15,015 nt of DNA from an uncultured Clostridia bacterium. GTDB lineage: Bacteria > Bacillota > Clostridia > UBA1381 > UMGS1253. The notes beneath the pieces were generated by a model. That model did no database searches, was not told where the DNA came from, and saw only the letters and a program-made list of their open reading frames with translations. Shown here in pieces: positions 1 through 6,777 of this stretch. Every line of letters begins with the position of its first letter. Position 1 is the first letter of the stretch. The stretch lies in contig CALAUK010000058.1 in NCBI GenBank assembly GCA_937892135.1, forward strand, positions 1-15,015, in the 5' to 3' direction. The position numbers were made by a program, and so were the translations under genes.

Positions 1-348
1 ATTTATAATTGCACGAAGAGCAAGGTCAATAGCCTCGCTACCGCCGACAGAAACCAAAACCTGGTCTGCCGCATTGTATTTTAAATTAAATCTTCTATTA
101 AGGTAGTTTGAAATTTCTTTTCTTAATTCCACGAGACCTGCATTTGAAGTATAATATGTGTGCCCGTTTTCTAAGGAATTGATGCCGGCCTCTCTTATGT
201 GATGAGGGGTTACAAAGTCGGGCTCGCCAACGCCTAAGGAAATCGCGTCTTTCATTTCAGCGACAATATCAAAAAACTTTCTTATTCCCGATGGGGCAAT
301 GCTTTTTACAATCGGGGAAAGCGCATCTTGTGGTGAGAATTTACTCAT
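1..348 (-). CDS. PLP-dependent class I/II aminotransferase, N-terminal part (cut by window edge)
   Basis: Only the first 116 residues are in the window; the gene continues beyond position 1. The translation begins MSKFSPQDAL and carries the N-terminal pattern of fold-type I aminotransferases of the aspartate/alanine aminotransferase group: the SLGVGEPDF strand near residues 37-45, the HTYYTSNAG segment near 63-71 that lines the substrate pocket, and the VSVGGSEAIDLAL segment near 99-111 that leads into the cofactor phosphate-binding region. The catalytic lysine lies outside the window, so substrate specificity cannot be judged. The start codon overlaps the stop of the upstream Lrp-type regulator in an ATGA arrangement, so the two are co-transcribed and probably translationally coupled. 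An Lrp regulator paired with an aminotransferase is a common arrangement in Clostridia and suggests amino-acid-responsive control. Confidence 0.88.
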   Translation of the reverse strand, partial: MSKFSPQDALSPIVKSIAPSGIRKFFDIVAEMKDAISLGVGEPDFVTPHHIREAGINSLENGHTYYTSNAGLVELRKEISNYLNRRFNLKYNAADQVLVSVGGSEAIDLALRAIIN

Positions 349-824
349 AGTGATATCACTCTTCTTTCATCTGATGGCACATGGTCGAAGATGACACCGT
401 TATCCTTGTACTTTTTAAGCACAAAATGAGTAGCGGTAGCAATTACTGTATCCATAGGAGCCAACTTTTCCGAAACGAAGAGTGCAACCTCTTTTAAGGT
501 ACGTCCTTCAATAAACACTGCCAAATCAAAGCCGCCGCTCATAAGATATACAGTCTTAACCATGTCATACTGGTATATTTTTTTTGCAATTTTGTCAAAG
601 CCCTCGCCAAGCTGGGGTGTTATTTTAAGCTCTATAAAAGCTGTAACATACTCTTTCATAGTCTTTTCCCAGTTGATAAGTGCTCCGTAGCCTAGTATGA
701 TTTCGTCCTTTTCAAAGGACTTAATGGCGGCCGCCACCGCATCGGGGTCTTTGTCAAGCATAACGGCAATCTGCTCCGCTGTAAGCTTTGAGTTTTTTTC
801 CAATAGTCTTAAAATGTCTTCCAT
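345..824 (-). CDS. Lrp/AsnC family transcriptional regulator
   Basis: This 159-residue protein has the usual length and order of the family. A winged helix-turn-helix occupies about residues 1-50 (LTAEQIAVMLDKDPDAV is the HTH core, and ILGYGALIN is the end of the DNA-binding domain). An alpha/beta RAM ligand-binding and oligomerisation domain follows at about 58-140, with the typical SGGFDLAVFIEG turn at 96-107. Such proteins form dimers to octamers and sense amino acids. The ATG at 824 is preceded by GGAGGA at 831-836, spacing 6, which fixes the start. It is the first gene of a unit with the overlapping aminotransferase. An inverted repeat over its promoter suggests autoregulation. The effector cannot be read from the sequence. 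Confidence 0.93.
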   Translation of the reverse strand: MEDILRLLEKNSKLTAEQIAVMLDKDPDAVAAAIKSFEKDEIILGYGALINWEKTMKEYVTAFIELKITPQLGEGFDKIAKKIYQYDMVKTVYLMSGGFDLAVFIEGRTLKEVALFVSEKLAPMDTVIATATHFVLKKYKDNGVIFDHVPSDERRVISL

Positions 825-853
825 AGTTATTCCTCCGATACGATTTATTTACA

Positions 854-883
854 CAAAAGTGTTTGTTTATTATACCACTTTTG
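854..883. promoter_or_regulatory. Possible Lrp-type operator: 8-bp inverted repeat across the -10 box
   Basis: CAAAAGTG (854-861) and CACTTTTG (876-883) are perfect inverted copies with centres 22 bp apart, about two helical turns. The -10 box at 869-874 lies between the arms. Lrp/AsnC proteins bind such partly palindromic sites as dimers, so this is a reasonable autoregulatory site. Binding is inferred from position only. Confidence 0.4.
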
Positions 884-897
884 GCGAAAAAAATCAA
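869..897 (-). promoter_or_regulatory. Sigma-A promoter of the lrp-aminotransferase unit
   Basis: Read on the minus strand, TTGATT (892-897) and a perfect TATAAT (869-874) are separated by 17 bp. They lie about 45 bp upstream of the regulator's start codon, which leaves a short leader containing its GGAGGA ribosome binding site. Confidence 0.75.
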
Positions 898-956
898 GCA
901 TAATAGGGTATTTTCTTGAAAAATTATTGCAAGACGGGTATTTTATTAAAGAATTG

Positions 957-985
957 TTGTAATATTTGCTTTTTTGTGGTACAAT
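957..985 (+). promoter_or_regulatory. Promoter of the membrane protein-rqcH unit
   Basis: TTGTAA (957-962) and TACAAT (980-985) are spaced by 17 bp. They stand 31 bp upstream of the ATG at 1017, which has its own ribosome binding site. The -35 is a moderate match and the -10 a good one. Confidence 0.6.
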
Positions 986-1016
986 GCACAGAGAGACTGG
1001 CTTTTGGAGGATAGGT

Positions 1017-1484
1017 ATGTATAAGGAAATTGCAAAAACAAAGAATAAAACATATCCGTTTGTTATAGGAGCAGTTATTTTATATTTATTGGTTCTTTTT
1101 ATTATAAAAGATGCGTCCTATAAGGGGCTTATTCAGCTTGCGGCGCTTTTTCTGTGCGCTCTTGCGGTTTACTTATGTTTGAGATATAATATCCGTGAGT
1201 ATGAATATCAAATTGCAGAAGATGAGCTTTCATTTTTATCAAGGCTTGGAGGCGCGGAAAGAGTTATTCTGACTGTTCCAATAAGCAAGGTTTTATATAT
1301 TGCACCGGATAAAAAAGATAATGAAAAATACAGATATAATGCAAAAAAAGCTTTTGGGAAAAAAGATTCTTATGCAGTCTGGTTTTATGATGAGAAAGAA
1401 AACATTTCAAAAATCAGCTTTAATCCTACTGAAAAGTATTTAAAAAAAGCGAAAGAAGCAGGTATTGAGGTAAAAAGAGGGTGA
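1017..1484 (+). CDS. Small two-helix membrane protein of unknown function
   Basis: This 155-residue protein has two predicted membrane helices, at about residues 13-30 and 37-56. A mainly hydrophilic beta-rich part of about 100 residues follows, with alternating hydrophobic strands such as RVILTVPISKVLYIA and YAVWFYDEKENISKISF. The layout resembles small bacterial membrane proteins with a PH-like cytoplasmic domain, but I see no diagnostic motif and assign no function. I chose the ATG at 1017 over an upstream in-frame TTG at 966 because GGAGG (1006-1010) is 6 bp before it and the TTG lies upstream of the likely transcription start. The rqcH ribosome binding site is inside its last codons and only 4 bp separate the two genes, so they are co-expressed. 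Confidence 0.75.
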   Translation: MYKEIAKTKNKTYPFVIGAVILYLLVLFIIKDASYKGLIQLAALFLCALAVYLCLRYNIREYEYQIAEDELSFLSRLGGAERVILTVPISKVLYIAPDKKDNEKYRYNAKKAFGKKDSYAVWFYDEKENISKISFNPTEKYLKKAKEAGIEVKRG

Positions 1485-1488
1485 AAAA

Positions 1489-3255
1489 ATGGCGCTTGAT
1501 GCGATTTGCGTGCGCGCTCTGGCAGTGCAGCTTAAAAAAGATTTAGAAGATGCGAAAGCAGATAAAATTCATCAGCCTGAAAAAGATGAAATAACTATAT
1601 ATTTCCGTTCGAGAACAAAAAGCATGAAGCTTTTGATTTCAGCAAGCCCCGCAAACCCCAGGGTTCATTTTTTGAACACTTCAAAAACAAATCCTATGGT
1701 TGCGCCTAATTTTTGTATGCTTCTTCGTAAGCATCTTGCGGGAGCAAGAGTAAATGATGTTTCTCAGAGAGATTTTGAAAGAATTATTGATATTTCTTTT
1801 TCGTGCCTTACTGAAATGGGTGATAATACTACAAAGCACCTTATATGCGAGATAATGGGCAGGCACTCAAATATTATATTAACAGATGAAAATTACAAAA
1901 TTTTAGACAGTATAAAAAGAATTGATTTATTAACAAGCTCAGTAAGGCAGATTTTGCCCGGGCTTAGCTATGAGCAAGTTCCGCCTCAGGGGAAAATAAA
2001 TCCTTTGCTCGCGGAAGATGATGAGATTTATAAGGCTGTTTTCTCCGCGGATGAAGATATAGAAATACCGAAATTTATAATGTCTCGGTTTGACGGGTTT
2101 TCGCCTGTTAATGCAAGAGAGATTTGTTTTGACGCCTCTTTAAGCCTTGAAAAAACAATGACAGAACTTAAAGATTTTGAAAAAGAGACCCTGGTTGAAA
2201 CTATAAAAAGATGGTTTTTGAAGATAAAAAATTGCGATTTTAAGCCTTGTGTGGTATCCGATAAAACAAGACCTATTGATTTTTCGTGCTTTGAGATTAA
2301 GCAGTATGGAGCTGCGGCAGAGGCTTTTTTGTATGACGATATAAGCTCATGTGTTGAAGATTTTTACTATACGAGAGACACTGCTGAAAGAAAAAAGCAA
2401 AAAAGCGCGGGACTTTTAAAGATAGTAACAAACAATATCGAAAGATGTGCAAAGAAGATAAATCTTTTAAATAAAACATTAGAAGATGCCAAAGACCGTG
2501 ACAAACATAAAATGTATGCAGACCTTATTAGCGCAAACCTTTACCGCATAGAGCAGGGTGCAAAGTACATTGAGGTTGAAAACTTTTATTCACCCGATAT
2601 GGAGAAGATAAGAATAAACTTAGATGCCTCAATTTCTCCTCAGGCTAATGCACAAAGGTATTATAAGAAGTACACAAAGGCAAAGGTTGCGGCTGTGGAA
2701 GCAAAAAAACAGCTTGAAATTGCCGAAAGTGACCTTTCGTATCTTGAAAGCGTATTAGGAAGTATTGATTTTGCCGAAACAGAACAGGATTTATCGGCTC
2801 TTAAAGAAGAGCTTGTTGCAGGAGGTTACATTTTAAGAGAGAAAAAAGATAAAAGAAAAAAAGGCACAGAAAAGATAGCGCCGATGCATTTTGTTTCTTC
2901 AGATGGTTTTGATATTTATGTTGGAAAAAACAATCTTCAGAACGATTTTCTGACACTCAAGATGGCAAACAGCTCGGATTTATGGTTTCACACGAAAAAT
3001 TCTCCCGGCTCGCACGTAGTTATAAAGTTTGGCATCGAAAAAAATGTTACCGATCTTTTGATTTTTGAGGCGGCAACCCTTGCGGCAACATATTCATCGG
3101 TTAAAAATTCATCTAAGGTGCCGGTAGACTATACGATTGTTAAAAATGTTAAAAAGCCTAACGGGGCAAGGCCCGGTATGGTTATTTATGATAACTATAA
3201 CACCATATATGTTGACCCTGATGAAAATTTAGCGAAAAAATTAATAAAAAAATAA
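1489..3255 (+). CDS. rqcH: NFACT-family ribosome quality-control protein (RqcH / FbpA-like)
   Basis: This 588-residue protein has the full length and domain order of the Rqc2/RqcH family. An NFACT-N domain covers about residues 1-230 (KIHQPEKDEI near 26-35, FCMLLRKHLAG near 75-85, EIMGRHSNIILTD near 121-133). Coiled-coil and helix-hairpin-helix parts follow at about 290-450. The NFACT-R domain ends the protein, with the signature SSDLWFHTKNSPGSHVVIK at 495-513. In Bacillus subtilis RqcH binds obstructed 50S subunits and adds C-terminal alanine tails to stalled peptides; older annotations call it a fibronectin-binding protein. A ribosome binding site (AGAGGG) lies in the end of the preceding gene. 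The stop codon is inside the terminator stem. As far as I recall, the Asp-Arg pair needed for alanine-tRNA work in B. subtilis corresponds here to E97-R98. Confidence 0.93.
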   Translation: MALDAICVRALAVQLKKDLEDAKADKIHQPEKDEITIYFRSRTKSMKLLISASPANPRVHFLNTSKTNPMVAPNFCMLLRKHLAGARVNDVSQRDFERIIDISFSCLTEMGDNTTKHLICEIMGRHSNIILTDENYKILDSIKRIDLLTSSVRQILPGLSYEQVPPQGKINPLLAEDDEIYKAVFSADEDIEIPKFIMSRFDGFSPVNAREICFDASLSLEKTMTELKDFEKETLVETIKRWFLKIKNCDFKPCVVSDKTRPIDFSCFEIKQYGAAAEAFLYDDISSCVEDFYYTRDTAERKKQKSAGLLKIVTNNIERCAKKINLLNKTLEDAKDRDKHKMYADLISANLYRIEQGAKYIEVENFYSPDMEKIRINLDASISPQANAQRYYKKYTKAKVAAVEAKKQLEIAESDLSYLESVLGSIDFAETEQDLSALKEELVAGGYILREKKDKRKKGTEKIAPMHFVSSDGFDIYVGKNNLQNDFLTLKMANSSDLWFHTKNSPGSHVVIKFGIEKNVTDLLIFEAATLAATYSSVKNSSKVPVDYTIVKNVKKPNGARPGMVIYDNYNTIYVDPDENLAKKLIKK

Positions 3256-3280
3256 GGTGACTTATGTCACCTTATTTTTT
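3246..3280. terminator. Bidirectional Rho-independent terminator shared by rqcH and the eight-gene operon
   Basis: A perfect 10-bp stem, ATAAGGTGAC (3252-3261) and GTCACCTTAT (3266-3275), encloses a 4-base loop. A run of T follows on the plus strand (3275-3280) and a run of A precedes it (3246-3252), giving a U tract in both directions. The TAA of rqcH (3253-3255) lies in one arm and the TAA of hisF (3272-3274, minus strand) in the other. Confidence 0.92.
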
Positions 3281-4069
3281 TATGTATGGTCTTACGGGAA
3301 CTCCCTTTTCAGAAAGATAGTCTTTTATTTCGCCAACGGAATAGTTTCTGTCCATCTTAGGAGAATAAAGCATAGAGCTTATAATTCCTGCAGATGCCTC
3401 TGTTTTTGTGAACACATCAAAAAGATGCTCGGGCTTGCCCGCTCCGCCTGATGCGATAACAGGGATATTTACGGCATCTGAAATCATTTTTGTGATTTCA
3501 AGGTCATAACCCTGATGTGTTCCGTCATTATCAATAGAGTTTACGCAGATTTCGCCTGCGCCCAACGCCTCGCCGCACTTAGCCCAGCTTACAGCATCAA
3601 TTCCTGTAAACACTCTTGCGCCGTCTATTGCAATTTCGTAGCCACTCGGGATTTTTTCGGTTTTTTCAACCTTTTTTGTCTGCATACTTAAAACTATACA
3701 CTGACTTCCGAAAGCCTTTGCGCCCTCTTTTATTATCCATGGCTGACGAACAGCCATAGAGTCTATACTGATTTTTTCAGCGCCCGCCTTTAAAACCTCA
3801 TACATATCGTCAAGATTTCTTATGCCGCCGCCTACTGTGAACGGAACGAACACGTTTTCTGCAACCATTTTAACAGTGTCTATATCAATTTTGCGCTTTT
3901 CTGCACTGGCAAGGATATCAAAGAAAATGATTTCGTCTATCTGGTCGGCATATATTTTCTTTGCTATAACCTCCGCCTTGTCTATATCTATATTATTCTG
4001 AAATTTATGTGCCTTGGTAACCATTTTATCGCGGATATCAAAGCAAGCAATAAGTCTTTTTGTAAGCAT
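3272..4069 (-). CDS. HisF-like TIM-barrel protein with Gln in place of cyclase Asp130
   Basis: This 265-residue protein has the full length of HisF, the cyclase half of imidazole glycerol phosphate synthase. Family features are clear: D11 and K19 in the first loop, D51 in FFDILAS, the phosphate sites VGGGI (79-83) and ASGGAG, and VNSIDNDGT near 177-184. The ammonia-gate residues known from Thermotoga HisF also align: R5, E46, K99, and E173 for E167 after a 6-residue insertion. The second catalytic residue does not: the strand that normally reads as in AID reads SMQ, giving Q130. Asp130 is essential for PRFAR cyclisation, so histidine synthesis is doubtful. It is the last gene of the operon, 18 bp after hisH, with GGGAGGA at 4078-4084. 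It may pass ammonia from HisH to another acceptor, as in HisH2/HisF2 pairs of O-antigen loci, but this is inference. Confidence 0.9.
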   Translation of the reverse strand: MLTKRLIACFDIRDKMVTKAHKFQNNIDIDKAEVIAKKIYADQIDEIIFFDILASAEKRKIDIDTVKMVAENVFVPFTVGGGIRNLDDMYEVLKAGAEKISIDSMAVRQPWIIKEGAKAFGSQCIVLSMQTKKVEKTEKIPSGYEIAIDGARVFTGIDAVSWAKCGEALGAGEICVNSIDNDGTHQGYDLEITKMISDAVNIPVIASGGAGKPEHLFDVFTKTEASAGIISSMLYSPKMDRNYSVGEIKDYLSEKGVPVRPYIKK

Positions 4070-4087
4070 ATATATAGTCCTCCCAAA

Positions 4088-4687
4088 TTAAAGCTTAGAA
4101 AAGTTTTCTAAAAGCTTAAGCCCTATTTCGCCGCTTTTCTCAATATGGAACTGAGAGGCAAAAATATTATCCTTAGCAATCATAGAAACGAAGCTTTCGC
4201 CGTAAGTAGTAACCGCCAAAGCGATATCTTCTTTTGGACGAATGTGGTATGAGTTAACAAAATAGAAGTATTCAGTTTTTGAAAGTCCCTCTAAAATGGG
4301 AAGCTCTTTTAAAAACTCTGCGCTGTTCCAGCCTATCTGCGGCACACGCACCTTTCCTTCATCAAATCTTACAACATCGCCTGAAAGCCAGCCGAGGCAC
4401 GTTGCATTATCTTCTTCACTATGCTCAAAAAGCACCTGAAGTCCCACACAAATGCCTAAAAACGGCTTTTTTTCAACTAAAGCGTGGTTTTCTAAGGTTT
4501 CAATTAAATCAAGCTCCTTTAAAGAGTCCATTGTTGCGCCTGCACTTCCTACTCCGGGAAGAATGATATGGCTCACCTTTTTTAGCTCTTCTTTTGAAGA
4601 AGTTAATATACAATCAATGTTTTTTGCACGGCAGGCGTTATAAACGCTCGGCCCGTTTCCTGCTTTGTAATCAATTATTCCTATCAT
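4088..4687 (-). CDS. HisH-like glutamine amidotransferase (glutaminase) with intact triad
   Basis: This 199-residue class I glutamine amidotransferase has the usual length of HisH. The start MIGIIDYKAGN, the oxyanion-strand motif ILPGVGSAG (42-50), the nucleophile C80 in LGICVGLQ, the QIGWN segment, YFYFVNSYHI (140-149) and the H181/E183 pair in QFHIEKSGEIGL give a complete Cys-His-Glu triad. It should hydrolyse glutamine and deliver ammonia to a partner, normally HisF, which is encoded next. The ATG overlaps the stop of the GatD-like gene (ATGA), so translation is coupled to a protein that has lost its own glutaminase residues. No other histidine gene is nearby. A role in supplying ammonia to a surface-conjugate enzyme is therefore a serious alternative to histidine synthesis. 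Confidence 0.9.
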   Translation of the reverse strand: MIGIIDYKAGNGPSVYNACRAKNIDCILTSSKEELKKVSHIILPGVGSAGATMDSLKELDLIETLENHALVEKKPFLGICVGLQVLFEHSEEDNATCLGWLSGDVVRFDEGKVRVPQIGWNSAEFLKELPILEGLSKTEYFYFVNSYHIRPKEDIALAVTTYGESFVSMIAKDNIFASQFHIEKSGEIGLKLLENFSKL

Positions 4688-5376
4688 CTTTGGGTCTCCG
4701 TTCTGTTTCTGGAAATTATAAATTCTTTTGCTAAATCCTCAATAGTATTATCCATTTCGGTTAGCGTAATATCTTCATTGTATTTTCTTTTTATTGCTTT
4801 TTTTATCATATAGTCCGAAAGCTCGGGCGCAGCGGGAAGAATGGGTCCTGAAAGGTTCGTTAAAAAGGCATTTTTATAGCGAACACCCTCGGTCTCGCCA
4901 AATCCCATTATAACTTTTCCCAAAGGGGAAGCCTTTCCTAAAACAACCTCGCCTGTCTGACTTAAAAAGCCCGAAACAATGGCCTCTTCGCCATCCAGGT
5001 CAAGTTTAAGCACTGCATCTCCCGAGATTTTCTTTTCGCCTTTAAATTCTGCATCAATCAAAGAAAAGGCTGAAAACATTTTAAATCCCGAAGAAACCGC
5101 CAACACAACACCGTCTGATTCAACAAAGCTTATAAGGCTTTCCTTAAGAAGAGTGTTTTTTAAAAGCATTTTTGTGTCATAGTCGCTTCCACCGCCTATA
5201 ATCACAATATCAAAAGAGGAAAAATCGGGTTTTTCATTTGAAAAAATCTGTGTTGTCTCAGTTTTAATACCTCTTTTTTTGCATCTGTACTCTATTGCTT
5301 TAACATTTCCCGTATCACCCGTAAGGGTAAGAATATCGGGGAAAAGATGGCATATAGAAAGAGAAAAGTCAGGCAT
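4684..5376 (-). CDS. GatD-like (CobB/CobQ-type) protein lacking the glutaminase catalytic residues
   Basis: This 230-residue protein is clearly related to GatD, the glutaminase of lipid II isoglutaminyl synthase: SICHLFPDILTLTGDTGN at the start, VIIGGGSDYD near 58-66, DGVVLAV near 88-94, PLGKVIMGFG and EGVRYKN later. The nucleophile position, normally Cys in the ICGG turn, is S95 (codon TCT at 5092-5094) in AVSSGF. The catalytic His before GP is S176 in NLSGPIL. The conserved Arg of the GFENHxGRT segment aligns with E143. The middle is also shorter than in Streptococcus GatD. The fold should be kept but not the glutaminase activity; it may serve as a structural partner of MurT. I chose the ATG at 5376 over one at 5397 because GAGGAGGG (5385-5392) is 8 bp upstream. 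It overlaps murT by 8 bp and hisH by 4 bp. Confidence 0.88.
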   Translation of the reverse strand: MPDFSLSICHLFPDILTLTGDTGNVKAIEYRCKKRGIKTETTQIFSNEKPDFSSFDIVIIGGGSDYDTKMLLKNTLLKESLISFVESDGVVLAVSSGFKMFSAFSLIDAEFKGEKKISGDAVLKLDLDGEEAIVSGFLSQTGEVVLGKASPLGKVIMGFGETEGVRYKNAFLTNLSGPILPAAPELSDYMIKKAIKRKYNEDITLTEMDNTIEDLAKEFIISRNRTETQR

Positions 5377-6739
5377 TTTTACTTCCCTCCTCTTCAAGCT
5401 TTTTTAAATAAACATAGAAAGGATACATAGCAGTGTAATTTACAAGGGCATATACTACTTCACATTCGCCCGAAAGCATTTTTTCTGCCGCATCTTCTAT
5501 AGAAGTTGCTATTTTCATATTTTCCTCGGGACATAAGGCAAGTCTTAGCCTTAAATACATATCGTATTTTCTCTGACCGAAGAATGTGTATGCTCCGCCT
5601 GTGTATTCTACAAGCGACTCGAAATCAACATCATAAATCCAGGAAATATCGTTGCCGTCTCCCGCATTATCGTTTACGGAAATTAAAATATCCTTTTTCC
5701 TTGGGTCATTTATAACTGTTGTTACCGACTGATTAAATCCCGTAGGATTCTTTGATAAAATAAGGTAAACTGTTTTTTCTTTTATAGAAAACTTACTCAT
5801 TCTGCCGGGTTCGGGCTTTATTTCTTCTAAAACCTTTTTTGAAATTTTTTCGTCTATACCAAGCTCGGTACAAGTCAAAAAAGCCGCAAGCATATTATAA
5901 GCATTGTATAAGGCAGAAGCCCGGCTTTTTAATGTTGTAATGGATTTTTCGCCTTGTTTTATATCAAAAAGAATATCTCCGTCTTTTATTATAATGTTAT
6001 CTGCCGAAAAATCGGACGCGGGATTTTCAAAACCGCAGTTTTCACAAGAAAATTTTCCTAACTGGCCATAGTTAAAGTACTCATAATTTAAGGCGGTACC
6101 ACATTTAGGGCACAAAGAGCCGTCTTTTCGCTCGTTTGCCAAAATCATACCTTCGCCTCGTTTTATTGAATAGTAAATATTTTTCTTTTTTGTTTCAAAA
6201 ATGCTTGTAACCGGGTCATCAGCATTTAATATAAGCTGAGTTTCAGGTGACAAAAGAAAGGCCTTTTTTAAAAGATTAGAGGTTGCATCAATTTCGCCGT
6301 AACGGTCTAACTGGTCACGGAAAAGATTTGTTACAACCGCAAAATCGGGCTTTATGTGCTTAAAAAGGAGCGGCATATTAGCCTCGTCCACTTCAAGCGA
6401 GGCAAAATCTGCTTTGATTTTCCCGAAAATGCTTGTCTTTTTGGAAAATGCCGCCGCAATTCCCGTAAGCATATTTGCGCCTGCTTTATTACAGACAACC
6501 TCATATCCTGACGCTTTTAATATAGAGTATATAAAATTATTAGTGCTTGTCTTTCCGTTTGTTCCGCAAACAACGATTATCTTCTCTTTTATGCCATCTG
6601 CGCAGATTTTAATAAAATCAGGGCAGATTTTAAGCGCAATTCTGCCGGGCGCAGTTGAGCCTCTTGATTTTAAAAGCTTGCACAAAAGAGACGCCGTCTT
6701 TGCAGACCATAGCGCAAGAATAAATCTTATTTTCCTCAA
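5369..6739 (-). CDS. murT: MurT-like Mur ligase with zinc ribbon and DUF1727-type C-terminus
   Basis: This 456-residue Mur ligase matches MurT in length and motifs. It has the P-loop GTNGKTST (59-66), EVDEA (116-120), NLFRDQLDRYGEID (138-151), LNADDP (171-176), a four-cysteine zinc ribbon (C210, C213, C232, C235) inserted in the central domain, YNAYN (278-282), KNPTG (330-334) and DGNDISWIYD (361-370). The last of these holds the Asp that works with GatD in characterised enzymes. MurT uses ATP to activate the D-Glu carboxylate of lipid II, which then receives ammonia from GatD. All ligase motifs look intact, but the adjacent GatD is degraded, so ammonia must come from elsewhere or the reaction differs. 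The start is TTG at 6739, with AAAGGA 10 bp upstream and no in-frame ATG nearby. It is 38 bp after the ATP-grasp gene. Confidence 0.92.
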   Translation of the reverse strand: MRKIRFILALWSAKTASLLCKLLKSRGSTAPGRIALKICPDFIKICADGIKEKIIVVCGTNGKTSTNNFIYSILKASGYEVVCNKAGANMLTGIAAAFSKKTSIFGKIKADFASLEVDEANMPLLFKHIKPDFAVVTNLFRDQLDRYGEIDATSNLLKKAFLLSPETQLILNADDPVTSIFETKKKNIYYSIKRGEGMILANERKDGSLCPKCGTALNYEYFNYGQLGKFSCENCGFENPASDFSADNIIIKDGDILFDIKQGEKSITTLKSRASALYNAYNMLAAFLTCTELGIDEKISKKVLEEIKPEPGRMSKFSIKEKTVYLILSKNPTGFNQSVTTVINDPRKKDILISVNDNAGDGNDISWIYDVDFESLVEYTGGAYTFFGQRKYDMYLRLRLALCPEENMKIATSIEDAAEKMLSGECEVVYALVNYTAMYPFYVYLKKLEEEGSKNA

Positions 6740-6777
6740 TGAGCAAAAGTCCTTTCGTAAGTGGTTTTTATATAGTA

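Noticed and set aside
966..1016. Upstream TTG start extending the small membrane protein by 17 residues
   Set aside because: It lies at or before the likely transcription start and has no ribosome binding site, whereas the ATG at 1017 has GGAGG at good spacing.
4279..4566. Plus-strand open frames inside hisH and other genes (also near 6354-6797 and 7493-7738)
   Set aside because: They lie opposite well-supported genes with clear family motifs and have no matching start signals.
3272..4687. HisH and HisF as part of an ordinary histidine biosynthesis operon
   Set aside because: No other histidine gene is in the window, the operon ends at hisF, and the cyclase Asp130 is Gln. A histidine role is not excluded, but I did not assign it.
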